Origin: Actinoalloteichus fjordicus
GTDB lineage: Bacteria > Actinomycetota > Actinomycetes > Mycobacteriales > Pseudonocardiaceae
Assembly (NCBI RefSeq): GCF_001941625.1
Contig: NZ_CP016076.1
Coordinates: forward strand, 3,782,001-3,846,000
Direction: 5' to 3'
DNA length: 64,000 nucleotides
Shown: one piece after another, positions 48,910 through 57,276 of the stretch
Numbering within the stretch: position 1 is the stretch's first letter
How the letters are laid out: each line of letters starts with the position of its first letter
Made by a program: the position numbers and the translations under genes
Notes under the pieces: generated by a model
What the model was told of the DNA's origin: nothing
The model's database searches: none
Seen by the model: only the letters and a program-made list of their open reading frames with translations

Positions 48910-50411
48910 GATTCGGCCCGGGTCTTCACAGGCCGGGTGTCGGCCTGCGAGCCTCGGTCGTCCGCCATGCCTGCGTCGGGCGTGTCGGTGCCGTCTTCAT
49001 CGCCCCGTTGGACGTCGCTCGGTTCGGAAGAGGAACGGGGAAGGACGATCACGGCGAGGAGTGCCCCCGCTGCCAGCGCCACCGCCGCCAGCGCCAATGC
49101 CGTCGAGTACCCGGCCGCCAACGCCGCCACCATGTCGCCATCGTGGGAGGACGTGACGTGAGCGGCGGCGGTGACGAGCACCGCCAGGCCCACCGAGCCG
49201 CCCAGCTGCCGGGAGCTGTTCAGTACTGCCGATGCGGTCCCCGCATCTCGCGCGGGCACGCCGGACGTGGCGGCGGCACCCATGGCCACGAAGGAGACGC
49301 CGATCCCCACACTGCAGACCATCGACGGTCCCAGCAGCTGGGTGAAGAACTCTGCCTCCGGGCTCAAGCCCGCGAACCAGGCCAGTCCGGCCGCGCCGGT
49401 CAGACCGCCGATGAGGAGCAACGTTCGAGGGCCGAGTCGCTCCAGGTTCCGCATGGCGATACGCAGGCCGACGACCGTGCCCGCGCAGAAGGGCAGAAAC
49501 GCCGCTCCTGCGAGCGCAGGCGAATAGTCGAGAACCCGTTGCAGATAGAGCGAGACGAAGAAGAAGCCTGCGAGCTGTCCGGCGGAGAGCAGGAAGCCGA
49601 ACAGATTGGCTCCCAGTACTGCGCGTCTCGTGAAGAGGGTCAACGGCATCAGGGGCTCCGGTGCCCTGTGCTCGACCAGTACGAAGACGGCGAGGATCGC
49701 CACTGCGAAGACGAAGAGCAGTGCCGTGTCCGGTGCGGTCCAGCCGCCGCCCTCGCCACGCAGCACCCCGAGGATGAGCAGTGACATCCCTGTGGTGACG
49801 AGCACGGCACCCGTCACGTCGAGCCTCGGCCGATGCTCGGCGCGGCTCTCTCGAACGCCGCTCAGTACGGCGAACAGCAGGACCGCCACGATCGGCAGGT
49901 TGATCAGCATCACCCATCGCCAGCCCATGAACTCGGTGAGCAGCCCGCTGAGCAGAACGCCTGCCGCCCCGCCTAAGGCACCACCTGCCCCCCAGAGTGC
50001 GAGCGCACGAGCGCGCACGGGACCACCGGAGAGATTCACCGTGATCAGCGCGAGCGCCACCGGGGAGATGGCCGCTGCGGCGAGCCCTTGGATGGCACGG
50101 GCCGCGCCCAGTTCCCAGGCATGTGTCGCCAGGCCTGCCCACAGACTGGCCGCACCGAACAGGACCACGGCGCCGAGAAGCACACGCCGCCGCCCGAACA
50201 CGTCGCCGAGTCGGCCTCCTAACAGGAGAAATCCCGAGAACGTCAGCAGGTAGGCGTTCACGACCCAGTGAAGATTCGACTCCGTGAAACCCAAGCCTTC
50301 CTGGATGGACGGCAGGGCGATGTTGACCAGTGAGATGTCCAGCGCGACCAGGAACTGCGCGGTGAACACCACCACGAGCATCCGGTTCACCAGCCTCGAA
50401 TCCGAACCCAT
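48903..50411 (-). CDS. MFS exporter, DHA2 (EmrB/QacA, 14-TM) family
   Basis: A 502-residue proton-driven efflux pump. It begins MGSDSRLVNRMLVVVFTAQF, and motif A-like GGRLGDVFGRRR lies between helices 2 and 3. Helix 1 has the LDISLVNIALPSI stretch characteristic of the DHA2 group, and about 14 hydrophobic segments can be counted. The C-terminal tail from residue 465 is hydrophilic and acidic. It is the first gene of the leftward operon and diverges from the TetR gene at 50511, with a long palindrome directly upstream. It may export the ligand sensed by that TetR, such as an antibiotic or a metallophore. Confidence 0.92.
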   Translation of the reverse strand: MGSDSRLVNRMLVVVFTAQFLVALDISLVNIALPSIQEGLGFTESNLHWVVNAYLLTFSGFLLLGGRLGDVFGRRRVLLGAVVLFGAASLWAGLATHAWELGAARAIQGLAAAAISPVALALITVNLSGGPVRARALALWGAGGALGGAAGVLLSGLLTEFMGWRWVMLINLPIVAVLLFAVLSGVRESRAEHRPRLDVTGAVLVTTGMSLLILGVLRGEGGGWTAPDTALLFVFAVAILAVFVLVEHRAPEPLMPLTLFTRRAVLGANLFGFLLSAGQLAGFFFVSLYLQRVLDYSPALAGAAFLPFCAGTVVGLRIAMRNLERLGPRTLLLIGGLTGAAGLAWFAGLSPEAEFFTQLLGPSMVCSVGIGVSFVAMGAAATSGVPARDAGTASAVLNSSRQLGGSVGLAVLVTAAAHVTSSHDGDMVAALAAGYSTALALAAVALAAGALLAVIVLPRSSSEPSDVQRGDEDGTDTPDAGMADDRGSQADTRPVKTRAESC

Positions 50412-50422
50412 GGCTCCTCGAC

Positions 50423-50450
50423 TATGTTTCCGTACATGTACGTAAATATA
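50423..50450. promoter_or_regulatory. Long palindrome, likely TetR operator for the divergent MFS/TetR genes
   Basis: A 28-bp near-perfect inverted repeat with core CGTACATGTACG at 50431-50442 and arms TTT/AAA and TAT/ATA; only two base pairs mismatch. It starts 12 bases upstream of the MFS start codon and lies between it and the TetR start, in an AT-rich island. The position fits autoregulation and repression of the exporter operon. Confidence 0.8.
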
Positions 50451-50510
50451 ACGTCAGCCCTTCAGGAGGGCGCACGGGGCCGGGGTCAGGCGCGCCAAGA
50501 CAATGGCGAC

Positions 50511-51200
50511 ATGACAGAACCGCCGAGGCAGGCGCGCCGAGTGGGCAGGCCCGCCCGGATCAACCGCGCGACGATCGTGACCGCCGCCCGCTCGGTGTTG
50601 GAGGCCGAAGGCCTGGACGCACTCACCATGCGACGGCTCGCCCGCGAGGTCGGCCGCGCCCCGATGGCGCTCTACCATCACGTCAGCAGCAGAAGCGAGC
50701 TGCTCACGGCGGTGCTCAGCGTGCAGGCAGGCGAGATTCCCCGCCCGAAGCTGCCTGCAGACCCCCGTGATCGCATGGTCGCCGTCGCCTGCCATCTGCA
50801 CGGCGCCCTCGCCGAGGTCCCCTGGGTGATGGAGGTCCTGTCCCATGGCGAGGGCGTCGGCGTCCCGGCGCTCTGGATCTCGGATGAATTCCTCGCGAGT
50901 GCCCGCGACTGGGGCGCCACGCCGGAGCGCGCCCTGCACATGTTCCGCTCGATCTGGCACTACATCATCGGCGAGCTGACCCATCGGTTCCATGCCCGCC
51001 GCCGAAAGACCGACCCCGAGCTGCCCGACGACTGGCGTGCCTCCGTCGGCGAGACAGACCTCGTCGACGTTCCGACCTTGCGGGCAATGCTGCCGGAATG
51101 GGATCGACTGTCGGCCTCCTACGACGTCCCTGTCGCGATCACCGAGCTGATCGACGGAATGCTGGCCGTCACCCGGCCCGAGGGGCGGACCTCCATCTGA
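50511..51200 (+). CDS. TetR-family transcriptional repressor
   Basis: A 229-residue regulator with N-terminal HTH (RATIVTAARSVLEAEGLDAL, then MRRLAREVGRAPMALYHHVS) and a larger ligand-binding part with the TetR_C pattern of tetracycline-type repressors. ATG 50511 is taken because the family starts about 15 residues before the HTH; an ATG at 50424 lies inside the palindromic operator and is unlikely. No strong ribosome site is visible. Divergent from the MFS exporter operon, it most likely represses that operon and itself. Confidence 0.9.
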   Translation: MTEPPRQARRVGRPARINRATIVTAARSVLEAEGLDALTMRRLAREVGRAPMALYHHVSSRSELLTAVLSVQAGEIPRPKLPADPRDRMVAVACHLHGALAEVPWVMEVLSHGEGVGVPALWISDEFLASARDWGATPERALHMFRSIWHYIIGELTHRFHARRRKTDPELPDDWRASVGETDLVDVPTLRAMLPEWDRLSASYDVPVAITELIDGMLAVTRPEGRTSI

Positions 51201-51589
51201 CAGGCAGGTGCACACCGGGGCCTTCTCCATCGCGAGCGGATCGCCGCACTGCGCCGAAGGCGGGTCGCCGCACGCCGCCTCGGCGTCCAGACATGACGGC
51301 CCCGTCGCCGGATCAGGACGGCAGGCGACCCTGCCCACCGGTGGGCGCACCGTGTGATCGCGGGGCACTGAACGCTCTGGTGAGCGGGCCACCTTCGGCA
51401 GTGACCTGCTTGCTGCTACCGAGCCAAGGCGAAGAGGATCGCGGGTCAGGCGGCCCGCCCCGCAGACGGGATCGGCCGAACAGTCGCCGTCGCGAGCATC
51501 CGCCCACCTGGCATTGGCACGGCTATGATAATCATTTTCACATCATATGCAGCCGCCGCACCTCGACAGCAGGGAAGGGACGGACGTCC
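51201..51589. other. Intergenic region upstream of the methyltransferase
   Basis: About 390 bases. The first 300 show no gene. The last 70 contain a Fur-family-like box and the ribosome site of the methyltransferase, with local AT enrichment (ATCATATG at 51542-51549). Confidence 0.5.
51526..51540 (+). promoter_or_regulatory. Zur/Fur-like box upstream of the methyltransferase
   Basis: TGATAATCATTTTCA is a 7-1-7 inverted repeat with a single mismatched pair. It matches the Fur-family form TGAxAAT-N-ATTxTCA. In actinobacteria iron is normally handled by DtxR-type proteins with another box, so Zur (zinc) is the best guess. It lies 50 bases before the start codon. Confidence 0.65.
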
Positions 51590-52348
51590 ATGCAGAATGA
51601 GCAGCGACCTGCAGGCGACGAGTACGAGATCTCCGGCGAGTTCCTCGATCTCCTGATCGCCCCACACTGGCATGCACTTGCGCCTGCTCTCCAGGACGCG
51701 CTGGTCGGGGTCGACGACACCGCCGGGCCGGTGCTCGACATCGGCTCAGGCAGCGGGCGCGCCCTCCCCATGATCGACGCGGTCCTGTCCGACGCGGAGA
51801 TCTGGGCATCGGAGCCTGCACGCACTCTGCGCAGCATCCTGTTGGCCACCGTCGCAGCCTCGCCGAGACTGCGAGACAAGGTGACCGTGATCGATCACAC
51901 GCCGCTGGCGGCGGCGCTGCCGGACTCCCTCTCGGCAGTAGTCGCGATCAACGTGATCGGCCACTTCACACCGACCGACCGAGGCAGACTGTGGGACCTC
52001 CTGGCCGAACGGCTCGCTCCCGGCGGTCGCATGGTGCTGAATCTCCAACCGCCGTCCACACCCGAGCCCGTGCCGGAGACCGCGCCCAGCTCGGTCCACA
52101 TCGGCCGACGTCGTTACGAAGGTCGAGGTCGAGCAGAGGTCGCGGGGCCGGACAGTGTCACCTGGCGGATGACTTACCGCGTCTATCACGATGAAGTGCT
52201 CCAGGCCGAGCATCAGGTCGACTACGACTGGTGGGTGCTGAACGAGGCGACCCTCCGCTCGGAGACGACCGCACGAGGCTTGCGAACGATGCCGGTCGGA
52301 CCCTCCGATCTCGCGATGTACGCGATCGACCGAGCCCGACAGGCCTGA
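51590..52348 (+). CDS. SAM-dependent class I methyltransferase
   Basis: A 252-residue soluble enzyme. ATG 51590 has GGGAAGGGA nine bases upstream. Motif I is VLDIGSGSGRALP near residue 50, the acidic residue closing the adenosine pocket is in IWASEPARTL, and motif IV-like AVVAINVIGHFTPTD and the strand GGRMVLNLQPPS follow. It is a stand-alone gene with a Zur/Fur-like box 50 bases upstream, so it is probably induced by metal shortage. The substrate is unknown: a metallophore or its precursor is possible, but no metallophore synthetase is in the window. Confidence 0.85.
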   Translation: MQNEQRPAGDEYEISGEFLDLLIAPHWHALAPALQDALVGVDDTAGPVLDIGSGSGRALPMIDAVLSDAEIWASEPARTLRSILLATVAASPRLRDKVTVIDHTPLAAALPDSLSAVVAINVIGHFTPTDRGRLWDLLAERLAPGGRMVLNLQPPSTPEPVPETAPSSVHIGRRRYEGRGRAEVAGPDSVTWRMTYRVYHDEVLQAEHQVDYDWWVLNEATLRSETTARGLRTMPVGPSDLAMYAIDRARQA

Positions 52349-52860
52349 ACGAGGGATCTCCACGCCCCGCCGAACCAACGTGACGAACGGGCGCACGCAC
52401 CTGGGCGAACGGCATCAGTCACCGACGACGGCGGGGCGGCCTACGACACGATGCCGCAGCCATCCCAGGAGAACCTGCGGGGAGCGCCGCCCCACCGTCT
52501 CCCTGCCCGCCCTCGATCGCGAGGACCTACTCGAGCCACCGCCTCGACGCACCCACGATTCGACCCTTGTTCGGACCACCGAGCGACCAGTGTCGAAGCC
52601 CAGAAAAGACCGTCGCCGGGAGCGAACGTCCCAGCACCCCGACCCGCGCCCGGCCGAAGTCCGATTCTGAGCAGAACAGGGGCTTGTCGATGCGAAGCAC
52701 TGTTGAGCCCGATCTGTGCATCGCAGCGATGCCCGTCGGGAGCCGGCCGGCTGTCCGAACTGTGACGGCCTGTCAGTGTGGAACGGGAATGACGGGGCAG
52801 GTGGCACCGTCATCCCCGCAGCGCGGAAACCGTCACATCAGCTGATCCGTCGAGCGCCCC
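52349..52860. other. Convergent intergenic region
   Basis: About 510 bases between the methyltransferase and the membrane reductase gene. Several short open frames exist on both strands but none has a ribosome site or recognisable sequence. No clear terminator hairpin was found. Confidence 0.4.
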
Positions 52861-53886
52861 TCATCCCTCGTCCTCGTGTTCGTGTTCGTGCGGATCGCTG
52901 TGATCGTGCACCTCTCCCCCGTGCTCCGGCCGTAGTCGACCGCCGTCCAGGCCGGTCGCGGCCACCACGATCAGCAGAACGGCGATAGCGGCCACCGAGA
53001 TCCGCCCTGCCAACCGGAGCCAAGCGGGCAGCAGGCCTGTCTTCCTCGCCGACATGTCGAGCCGCTCCCCGCGGCGCGCGGGCTCGAGCAGCCGCCAGAG
53101 AAGAAGCACGGCGATCGGCACCTGAAGTAACCACAGCACCGTGCGCGGCCAGCCCTCGTACCAGACGTTGGTGCTGTAGAGCAGCGTGTGCCATACGCTG
53201 AGTGCGTAGACGACGATGATGAACCGATGCAGAATCCGCCAGGCCTTGGCCCCGATCCGCCTGCGGAAGTAGTACGCCAGACCGAGCGGGATCGCGAGGT
53301 AGAACGCCGCCTGTCCGATCGGCATCGCGATCCAGCCGGTGCTGCCGTCGTGTCCGCCCGGCACGAAGGCGCGGACGAAGGCGGCCCAGACCCGGTCTCC
53401 CCATGCGTCGGGCGCATTGTCGCGGACGACCTGAGCGGCGTACAGCAGCGCATGAGCGGCCATCAGACTGAGCACGCTGAGGCTGGTGGTGCGATGGAGA
53501 CGTTCGAGCTTGGCGGGCTGCCACCGCAGCCAACCGGGCTTGGAGCCCGATATCAAGAGTCCGAGGACGACCGCGAGATACGCCCAGAGCAACGCGGACC
53601 AGCCGAAGGCCTGGCTCAGGAAGTAGACCCAGTACCGGTCGGCATCGGCCATGTAGGAGATCACGGACACGGTGTCCGACTGACCTGCGCGTACTCGGAG
53701 GTAGAGGAACACGAACACCGATGCGGTGATGAGCAGGGCGATGCCGAGATCGAGCATCGAACCCCGTAGATCGGCAGTGAACCCGGATGACGTGCGATCG
53801 GAACGCCTGCGTTGCTCACCGTCGGACGAGCTCTGGTGAGCGAGTTGCTCGTCGGTTCGTCTCCTGGGATCGGGTCTGGTCGGCAT
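52861..53886 (-). CDS. Ferric-reductase-like heme membrane protein with metal-binding tail
   Basis: A 341-residue protein with about eight hydrophobic segments and the ferric-reductase-like transmembrane pattern. Paired His residues occur in LHRTTSLSVLSLMAAH and RILHRFIIVVYALSVWH, spaced as bis-heme ligands. It lacks the FAD/NAD-binding half of full reductases, so electrons must come from a partner. The C-terminus is a metal-binding-like tail (EVHDHSDPHEHEHEDEG). ATG 53886 is preferred to 53889 because AAAGGAG lies five bases upstream. It follows the TetR gene by 93 bases on the same strand. Role in metal reduction or metal sensing at the membrane is inferred from domain and context. Confidence 0.82.
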   Translation of the reverse strand: MPTRPDPRRRTDEQLAHQSSSDGEQRRRSDRTSSGFTADLRGSMLDLGIALLITASVFVFLYLRVRAGQSDTVSVISYMADADRYWVYFLSQAFGWSALLWAYLAVVLGLLISGSKPGWLRWQPAKLERLHRTTSLSVLSLMAAHALLYAAQVVRDNAPDAWGDRVWAAFVRAFVPGGHDGSTGWIAMPIGQAAFYLAIPLGLAYYFRRRIGAKAWRILHRFIIVVYALSVWHTLLYSTNVWYEGWPRTVLWLLQVPIAVLLLWRLLEPARRGERLDMSARKTGLLPAWLRLAGRISVAAIAVLLIVVAATGLDGGRLRPEHGGEVHDHSDPHEHEHEDEG

Positions 53887-53979
53887 CATCTCTCCTTTGA
53901 GATCAACGCTCCCCGCTGAAGCACACCACGTCGCTCACGGCCTCCGCCAGAGCAGTCGTGAAAGCTGGAGCGTGGAAGG

Positions 53980-54672
53980 TCACCTGTGTTCAGCCGGTGC
54001 TGATCCGTTCTCCGGTGTCTCGGCTGCCTCCTCCGCGCGGCGCAGACAGCCTGCAAGCACGGCGTCCAGGCCGCTTTCGAAGATGGTGTCCATGCTGAGG
54101 GTGAAGAAGCGGCTGCCGATCCGCGAGGCCGCCGGATACCGCGCGGTGTCGAGGGAGGACAGTCCGGACACGAACGCCCGTGCTCTGCTCGGGACGGCCT
54201 GCCGCGCGCGGGCGTCTGCCGCGTCTTCGACGCTGACGCGGGAGAAGACCCAGCTCATGATCATGGCGCAGGCACGGGCCGTCGCCTCGTCGTCGAATCC
54301 GGCCTTCAGCATGCTTCTCGCCAGGTCGTCGAGCAGCCGGTAGGCCTGCTCACCGGCAGGCCCGTTCGCCGTCAACCAGGCGGCCAGACCGGGAAATCGG
54401 CGTAGTCCGCTCCGCTGCGCGCGAGCCCATTCACGCGCGTTGCGATGCCAGGGCGCAGCGGGATCGAGGCGTGGCCGGATGAGCTTCCCTGCCTCGTCGG
54501 CCACGATCCGGTTGAGGCTTTCTCGGTTCTCGACATAGCGGTAGATCGCCATGGGCGTCACCGAGAGTCGCTCCGCCAGCACGCGCATGGACATCGCGGC
54601 GAAGCCACCCTCGGCCGCGATGTCGAGCGCCGCCCCGACGACTGACTCGCGGTCCAGGCCGACAGCAGGCAT
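53980..54672 (-). CDS. TetR-family transcriptional regulator
   Basis: A 230-residue regulator. The N-terminal HTH covers VVGAALDIAAEGGFAAMSMR and VLAERLSVTPMAIYRYV, and the C-terminal part follows the TetR_C pattern. ATG 54672 has GAGGGG eight bases upstream, while a GTG at 54681 would be too close to it. It diverges from the importer gene at 54794 and precedes the heme membrane protein gene. The Zur/Fur-like box lies 18-32 bases upstream of its start, so metal status may control it along with the importer. Confidence 0.88.
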   Translation of the reverse strand: MPAVGLDRESVVGAALDIAAEGGFAAMSMRVLAERLSVTPMAIYRYVENRESLNRIVADEAGKLIRPRLDPAAPWHRNAREWARAQRSGLRRFPGLAAWLTANGPAGEQAYRLLDDLARSMLKAGFDDEATARACAMIMSWVFSRVSVEDAADARARQAVPSRARAFVSGLSSLDTARYPAASRIGSRFFTLSMDTIFESGLDAVLAGCLRRAEEAAETPENGSAPAEHR

Positions 54673-54688
54673 GTGGCTCACCCCTCAA

Positions 54689-54718
54689 TTGACAATCATT
54701 TTCGCCTACACCTAGTCT
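54689..54718 (+). promoter_or_regulatory. Importer promoter overlapped by a Zur/Fur-like box
   Basis: A sigma-70-like pair TTGACA (54689-54694) and TAGTCT (54713-54718) with an 18-base spacer. TGACAATCATTTTCG at 54690-54704 fits the same Fur-family pattern as the box at 51526, with two deviations from TGAAAATCATTTTCA. A bound repressor would cover the -35 and spacer. Confidence 0.65.
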
Positions 54719-54793
54719 ACGGCGTATAGTACGCGCGGTCGGGCTCTTCCCGAGCCCGTCGTGCCGCGCGCCGAACAGGTAAGGGCACCTCTC

Positions 54794-56308
54794 GTGGTTG
54801 AACTCGATCGTCGTCGCTTCCTCGGTTTGGGCGCCTTCACGGCCGCCGTCGTCGCCGCAGGTCTCACTGGGTGCGGCACTGCCGCCACCCCCGCGCAGAA
54901 CATCGGTCGCTTACGCGCCGCGTTCGCAGGCGGCGGCGCGGGCGAGACGCTGAACTACCTGGTCGGGCCCACCGCGCTGGATTTCGTCCGTGCCCGGCTC
55001 GTCCACGCCGCGCTCGGCATGATCGACGTCAGCCAGCCCGACGGTGTGCGGTACGGCGCGCTCGAGTCCATCGACGTCAGCGATGATCTGACGACCTACA
55101 CGCTGCACGTGCGCCCGGGCATCGCCTTCACCGACGGCTCGCCGCTGACCGCCGAGGACATCCTCTATTCACTCCGGGCTCCCGCGCTGCTCCAAGGGCT
55201 GCCGTTCACCCAGATCGTCGGCCGTGACTTCGACCTCGACAACGCCGTGATCGATGACGAGCACACCCTGACGCTGCCCACGCTGCGCCCCATCGCGGAT
55301 GGTCGTCTACTGCTGTGCCAGAGCATGTTGGCGATCAAGGCGGGCACGACGGAGTTCACGAACACCACTGTCTCCTGCGGCCCGTTCGTCATCTCGGCAT
55401 TCCAGGCAGGGCAGGAGACTCTGCTGACCCGCAATCCCGACTACTTCGGCGCGGCCATCGGCGACGAACCGACGCTGGACGAGATCCAACTGCTGTCCAT
55501 CGCCGACGACAACGCCAGGGTCGCCGCGCTCACCGGGGGACAGGCCGACTTCATCAGCGGCATCACTCCCGCGCTCGCGCAGAACCTCGATGGCGCCGAC
55601 GGCGTCGTCGTGACGAACGGCGAGCTGCCCTACGCCTCCTGCCTGCGGTTCGTAATGAACCCGAGCTTCGAGCCGTTCGCCGACGTCCGGGTGCGGCAGG
55701 CGTTCAAGCTCGCCGTCGACCGACAGTCGATCATCGACAACGTCTACTACGGTCGGGCGTACCTCGGTAATGACATTCCGGCGCTCGGCTTCCCGACCTA
55801 CCACTCGGCGCTCGAACAGCGTGCCTACGATCCGGACACGGCACGGGACCTGCTGGAACAGGCAGGCCAGAGTGGTATGAGCGTCGAATTGACCGTCGGC
55901 CCCGAGCTGCCCGGAATGGTCGAGACCGCGACGCTGATCGTCGAGAATCTCCAGGCGATCGGGGTCGACGCCACCCTCGCCGAGCTTCCAGCAGGACAGC
56001 TCTTCGCCGATTACGAGGCCTACACCGCCCTTCCCTTCGCCGCCGGGTACAACCCGCCTGCGCTGTTCGAGCCGAACCACACCCCCGGGGTGCTCCCCGA
56101 GGCCGACGCCCTGGTGGTCACCGCGCGCGGCGGCCTGACGGAGGACGAGCGACTGGACGCGTCGCATCAGGCACAACAGCTGCTGTGGGAGAACGGGAAC
56201 CAGATCGGGCCGGTCTTCGTCCCCGGTATCGACGCCGCCGTGGACGCGGTGAGCGGGGTCCGAGATCAACAGTTCCCCGACTTGACGAATGCCCGCCTGG
56301 CAGAATGA
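54794..56308 (+). CDS. ABC importer substrate-binding lipoprotein (Opp/Nik family, SBP_bac_5)
   Basis: A 504-residue outer-surface lipoprotein. The N-terminus has DRRRFLGLGAF followed by a hydrophobic stretch and lipobox LTGC, suggesting Tat-type export and lipid anchoring. The body is of the peptide/nickel-binding type: YTLHVRPGIAFTDGSPLTAE near residue 105, then FADVRVRQAFKLAVDRQSII near 300. GTG 54794 is preferred because AAGGG lies eight bases upstream; GTG 54761 is an upstream alternative. It overlaps the permease gene by ATGA. Opp/Nik proteins of this kind carry peptides, nickel or metal-metallophore complexes; the metal box in the promoter favours the last. Confidence 0.9.
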   Translation: MVELDRRRFLGLGAFTAAVVAAGLTGCGTAATPAQNIGRLRAAFAGGGAGETLNYLVGPTALDFVRARLVHAALGMIDVSQPDGVRYGALESIDVSDDLTTYTLHVRPGIAFTDGSPLTAEDILYSLRAPALLQGLPFTQIVGRDFDLDNAVIDDEHTLTLPTLRPIADGRLLLCQSMLAIKAGTTEFTNTTVSCGPFVISAFQAGQETLLTRNPDYFGAAIGDEPTLDEIQLLSIADDNARVAALTGGQADFISGITPALAQNLDGADGVVVTNGELPYASCLRFVMNPSFEPFADVRVRQAFKLAVDRQSIIDNVYYGRAYLGNDIPALGFPTYHSALEQRAYDPDTARDLLEQAGQSGMSVELTVGPELPGMVETATLIVENLQAIGVDATLAELPAGQLFADYEAYTALPFAAGYNPPALFEPNHTPGVLPEADALVVTARGGLTEDERLDASHQAQQLLWENGNQIGPVFVPGIDAAVDAVSGVRDQQFPDLTNARLAE

Positions 56309-57276
56309 GTCACGCCCGAGGTATGCCGGGATTCATCGGCTCCCGGCTCTGCATCGCGGTCGTCACGCTGGGAATCCTCTCGGTCGTCGTGTTCTGGGCG
56401 ACCGAGGTCCTTCCCGGCGACGCCGTCGGCGTGCTGTCGGGAAGCGACGCGACCGAGGCCGAGCGTGCTGCCGTGCGCGAGGCGCTCGGCCTCGACCGGC
56501 CGGCTCCTGAGCGTTACCTGGACTGGGTCGGCGGCGCCCTGCGCGGTGATCTCGGCGTCTCCATGGTCTCCGGCAGACCGGTGGACGAGATCCTCGTCCC
56601 GAGACTGCTGAACACGCTCGTGCTCGTGGTCATCGCCATAGTGGTGATCGCCGCCGTGTCGGTGACGATCGGACTCCTCTCCGGTATGCGGGCGGGCGGC
56701 CCGCTTGATCGCGTTCTCAGCTCGGCCACGATGGGTTTGATCGCCACGCCCGACTTCCTGCTCGCCACCCTGCTCCTCACCGTGTTCGCCACGATGCTGG
56801 GTCTGTTCCCCGCCGTGTCGCTCGTCCCGCTCGGCGACTCCGCCTGGCAACACGCCGAACTGCTCGTCCTGCCCACTGCGGCGTTGGTGCTCGGCGGTCT
56901 CGGCGGCACCACACGGCTCGTCCGATCCAGCGTGATCAGCGTCGTACGCAGTCCCTACATCGAGAATGCCCGGCTTAACGGCGCACGCGGCCTACACCTG
57001 GCACTCGCTCATGTCCTGCCCAATGCACTCGGCCCCGGAGTGCAGGCACTCGCGATCATGGCGGCCGGGCTGCTCGGCGGCGGGATAGTCGTCGAGACAC
57101 TGTTCAACTACCCCGGCATCGGATTCGAACTCACGCAGGCGGTGGGCACCCGCGACGTGCCCGTCGTCGCGGGGCTGAGTCTGGCGCTGAGTACCTGCAC
57201 GCTGATGATCCTGCTGCTGGGCGATCTGGCCGCTCGCCTGCTCGGCGGGCGGGCCTCCCGAGGTGCGACCCGATGA
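56305..57276 (+). CDS. ABC importer permease (OppB/NikB type)
   Basis: A 323-residue inner-membrane permease with six helices. Helix 1 is CIAVVTLGILSVVVFWATEV, and VLPGDAV with the following LDRPAPERYLDWVGGALRGD outer segment is typical of OppB-type proteins. The ATPase-docking loop is near residue 215 (RSPYIENARLNGARGL). It overlaps the lipoprotein gene (ATGA at 56305) and the next permease (ATGA at 57273), so translation is coupled. Confidence 0.92.
   Translation: MSHARGMPGFIGSRLCIAVVTLGILSVVVFWATEVLPGDAVGVLSGSDATEAERAAVREALGLDRPAPERYLDWVGGALRGDLGVSMVSGRPVDEILVPRLLNTLVLVVIAIVVIAAVSVTIGLLSGMRAGGPLDRVLSSATMGLIATPDFLLATLLLTVFATMLGLFPAVSLVPLGDSAWQHAELLVLPTAALVLGGLGGTTRLVRSSVISVVRSPYIENARLNGARGLHLALAHVLPNALGPGVQALAIMAAGLLGGGIVVETLFNYPGIGFELTQAVGTRDVPVVAGLSLALSTCTLMILLLGDLAARLLGGRASRGATR

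Noticed and set aside
51526-51540. DtxR/IdeR-type iron box
   Set aside because: The usual actinobacterial iron box has the TTAGGTTAGGCTAACCTAA form; this site instead fits the Fur-family 7-1-7 pattern, so it was assigned to a Zur-like regulator.
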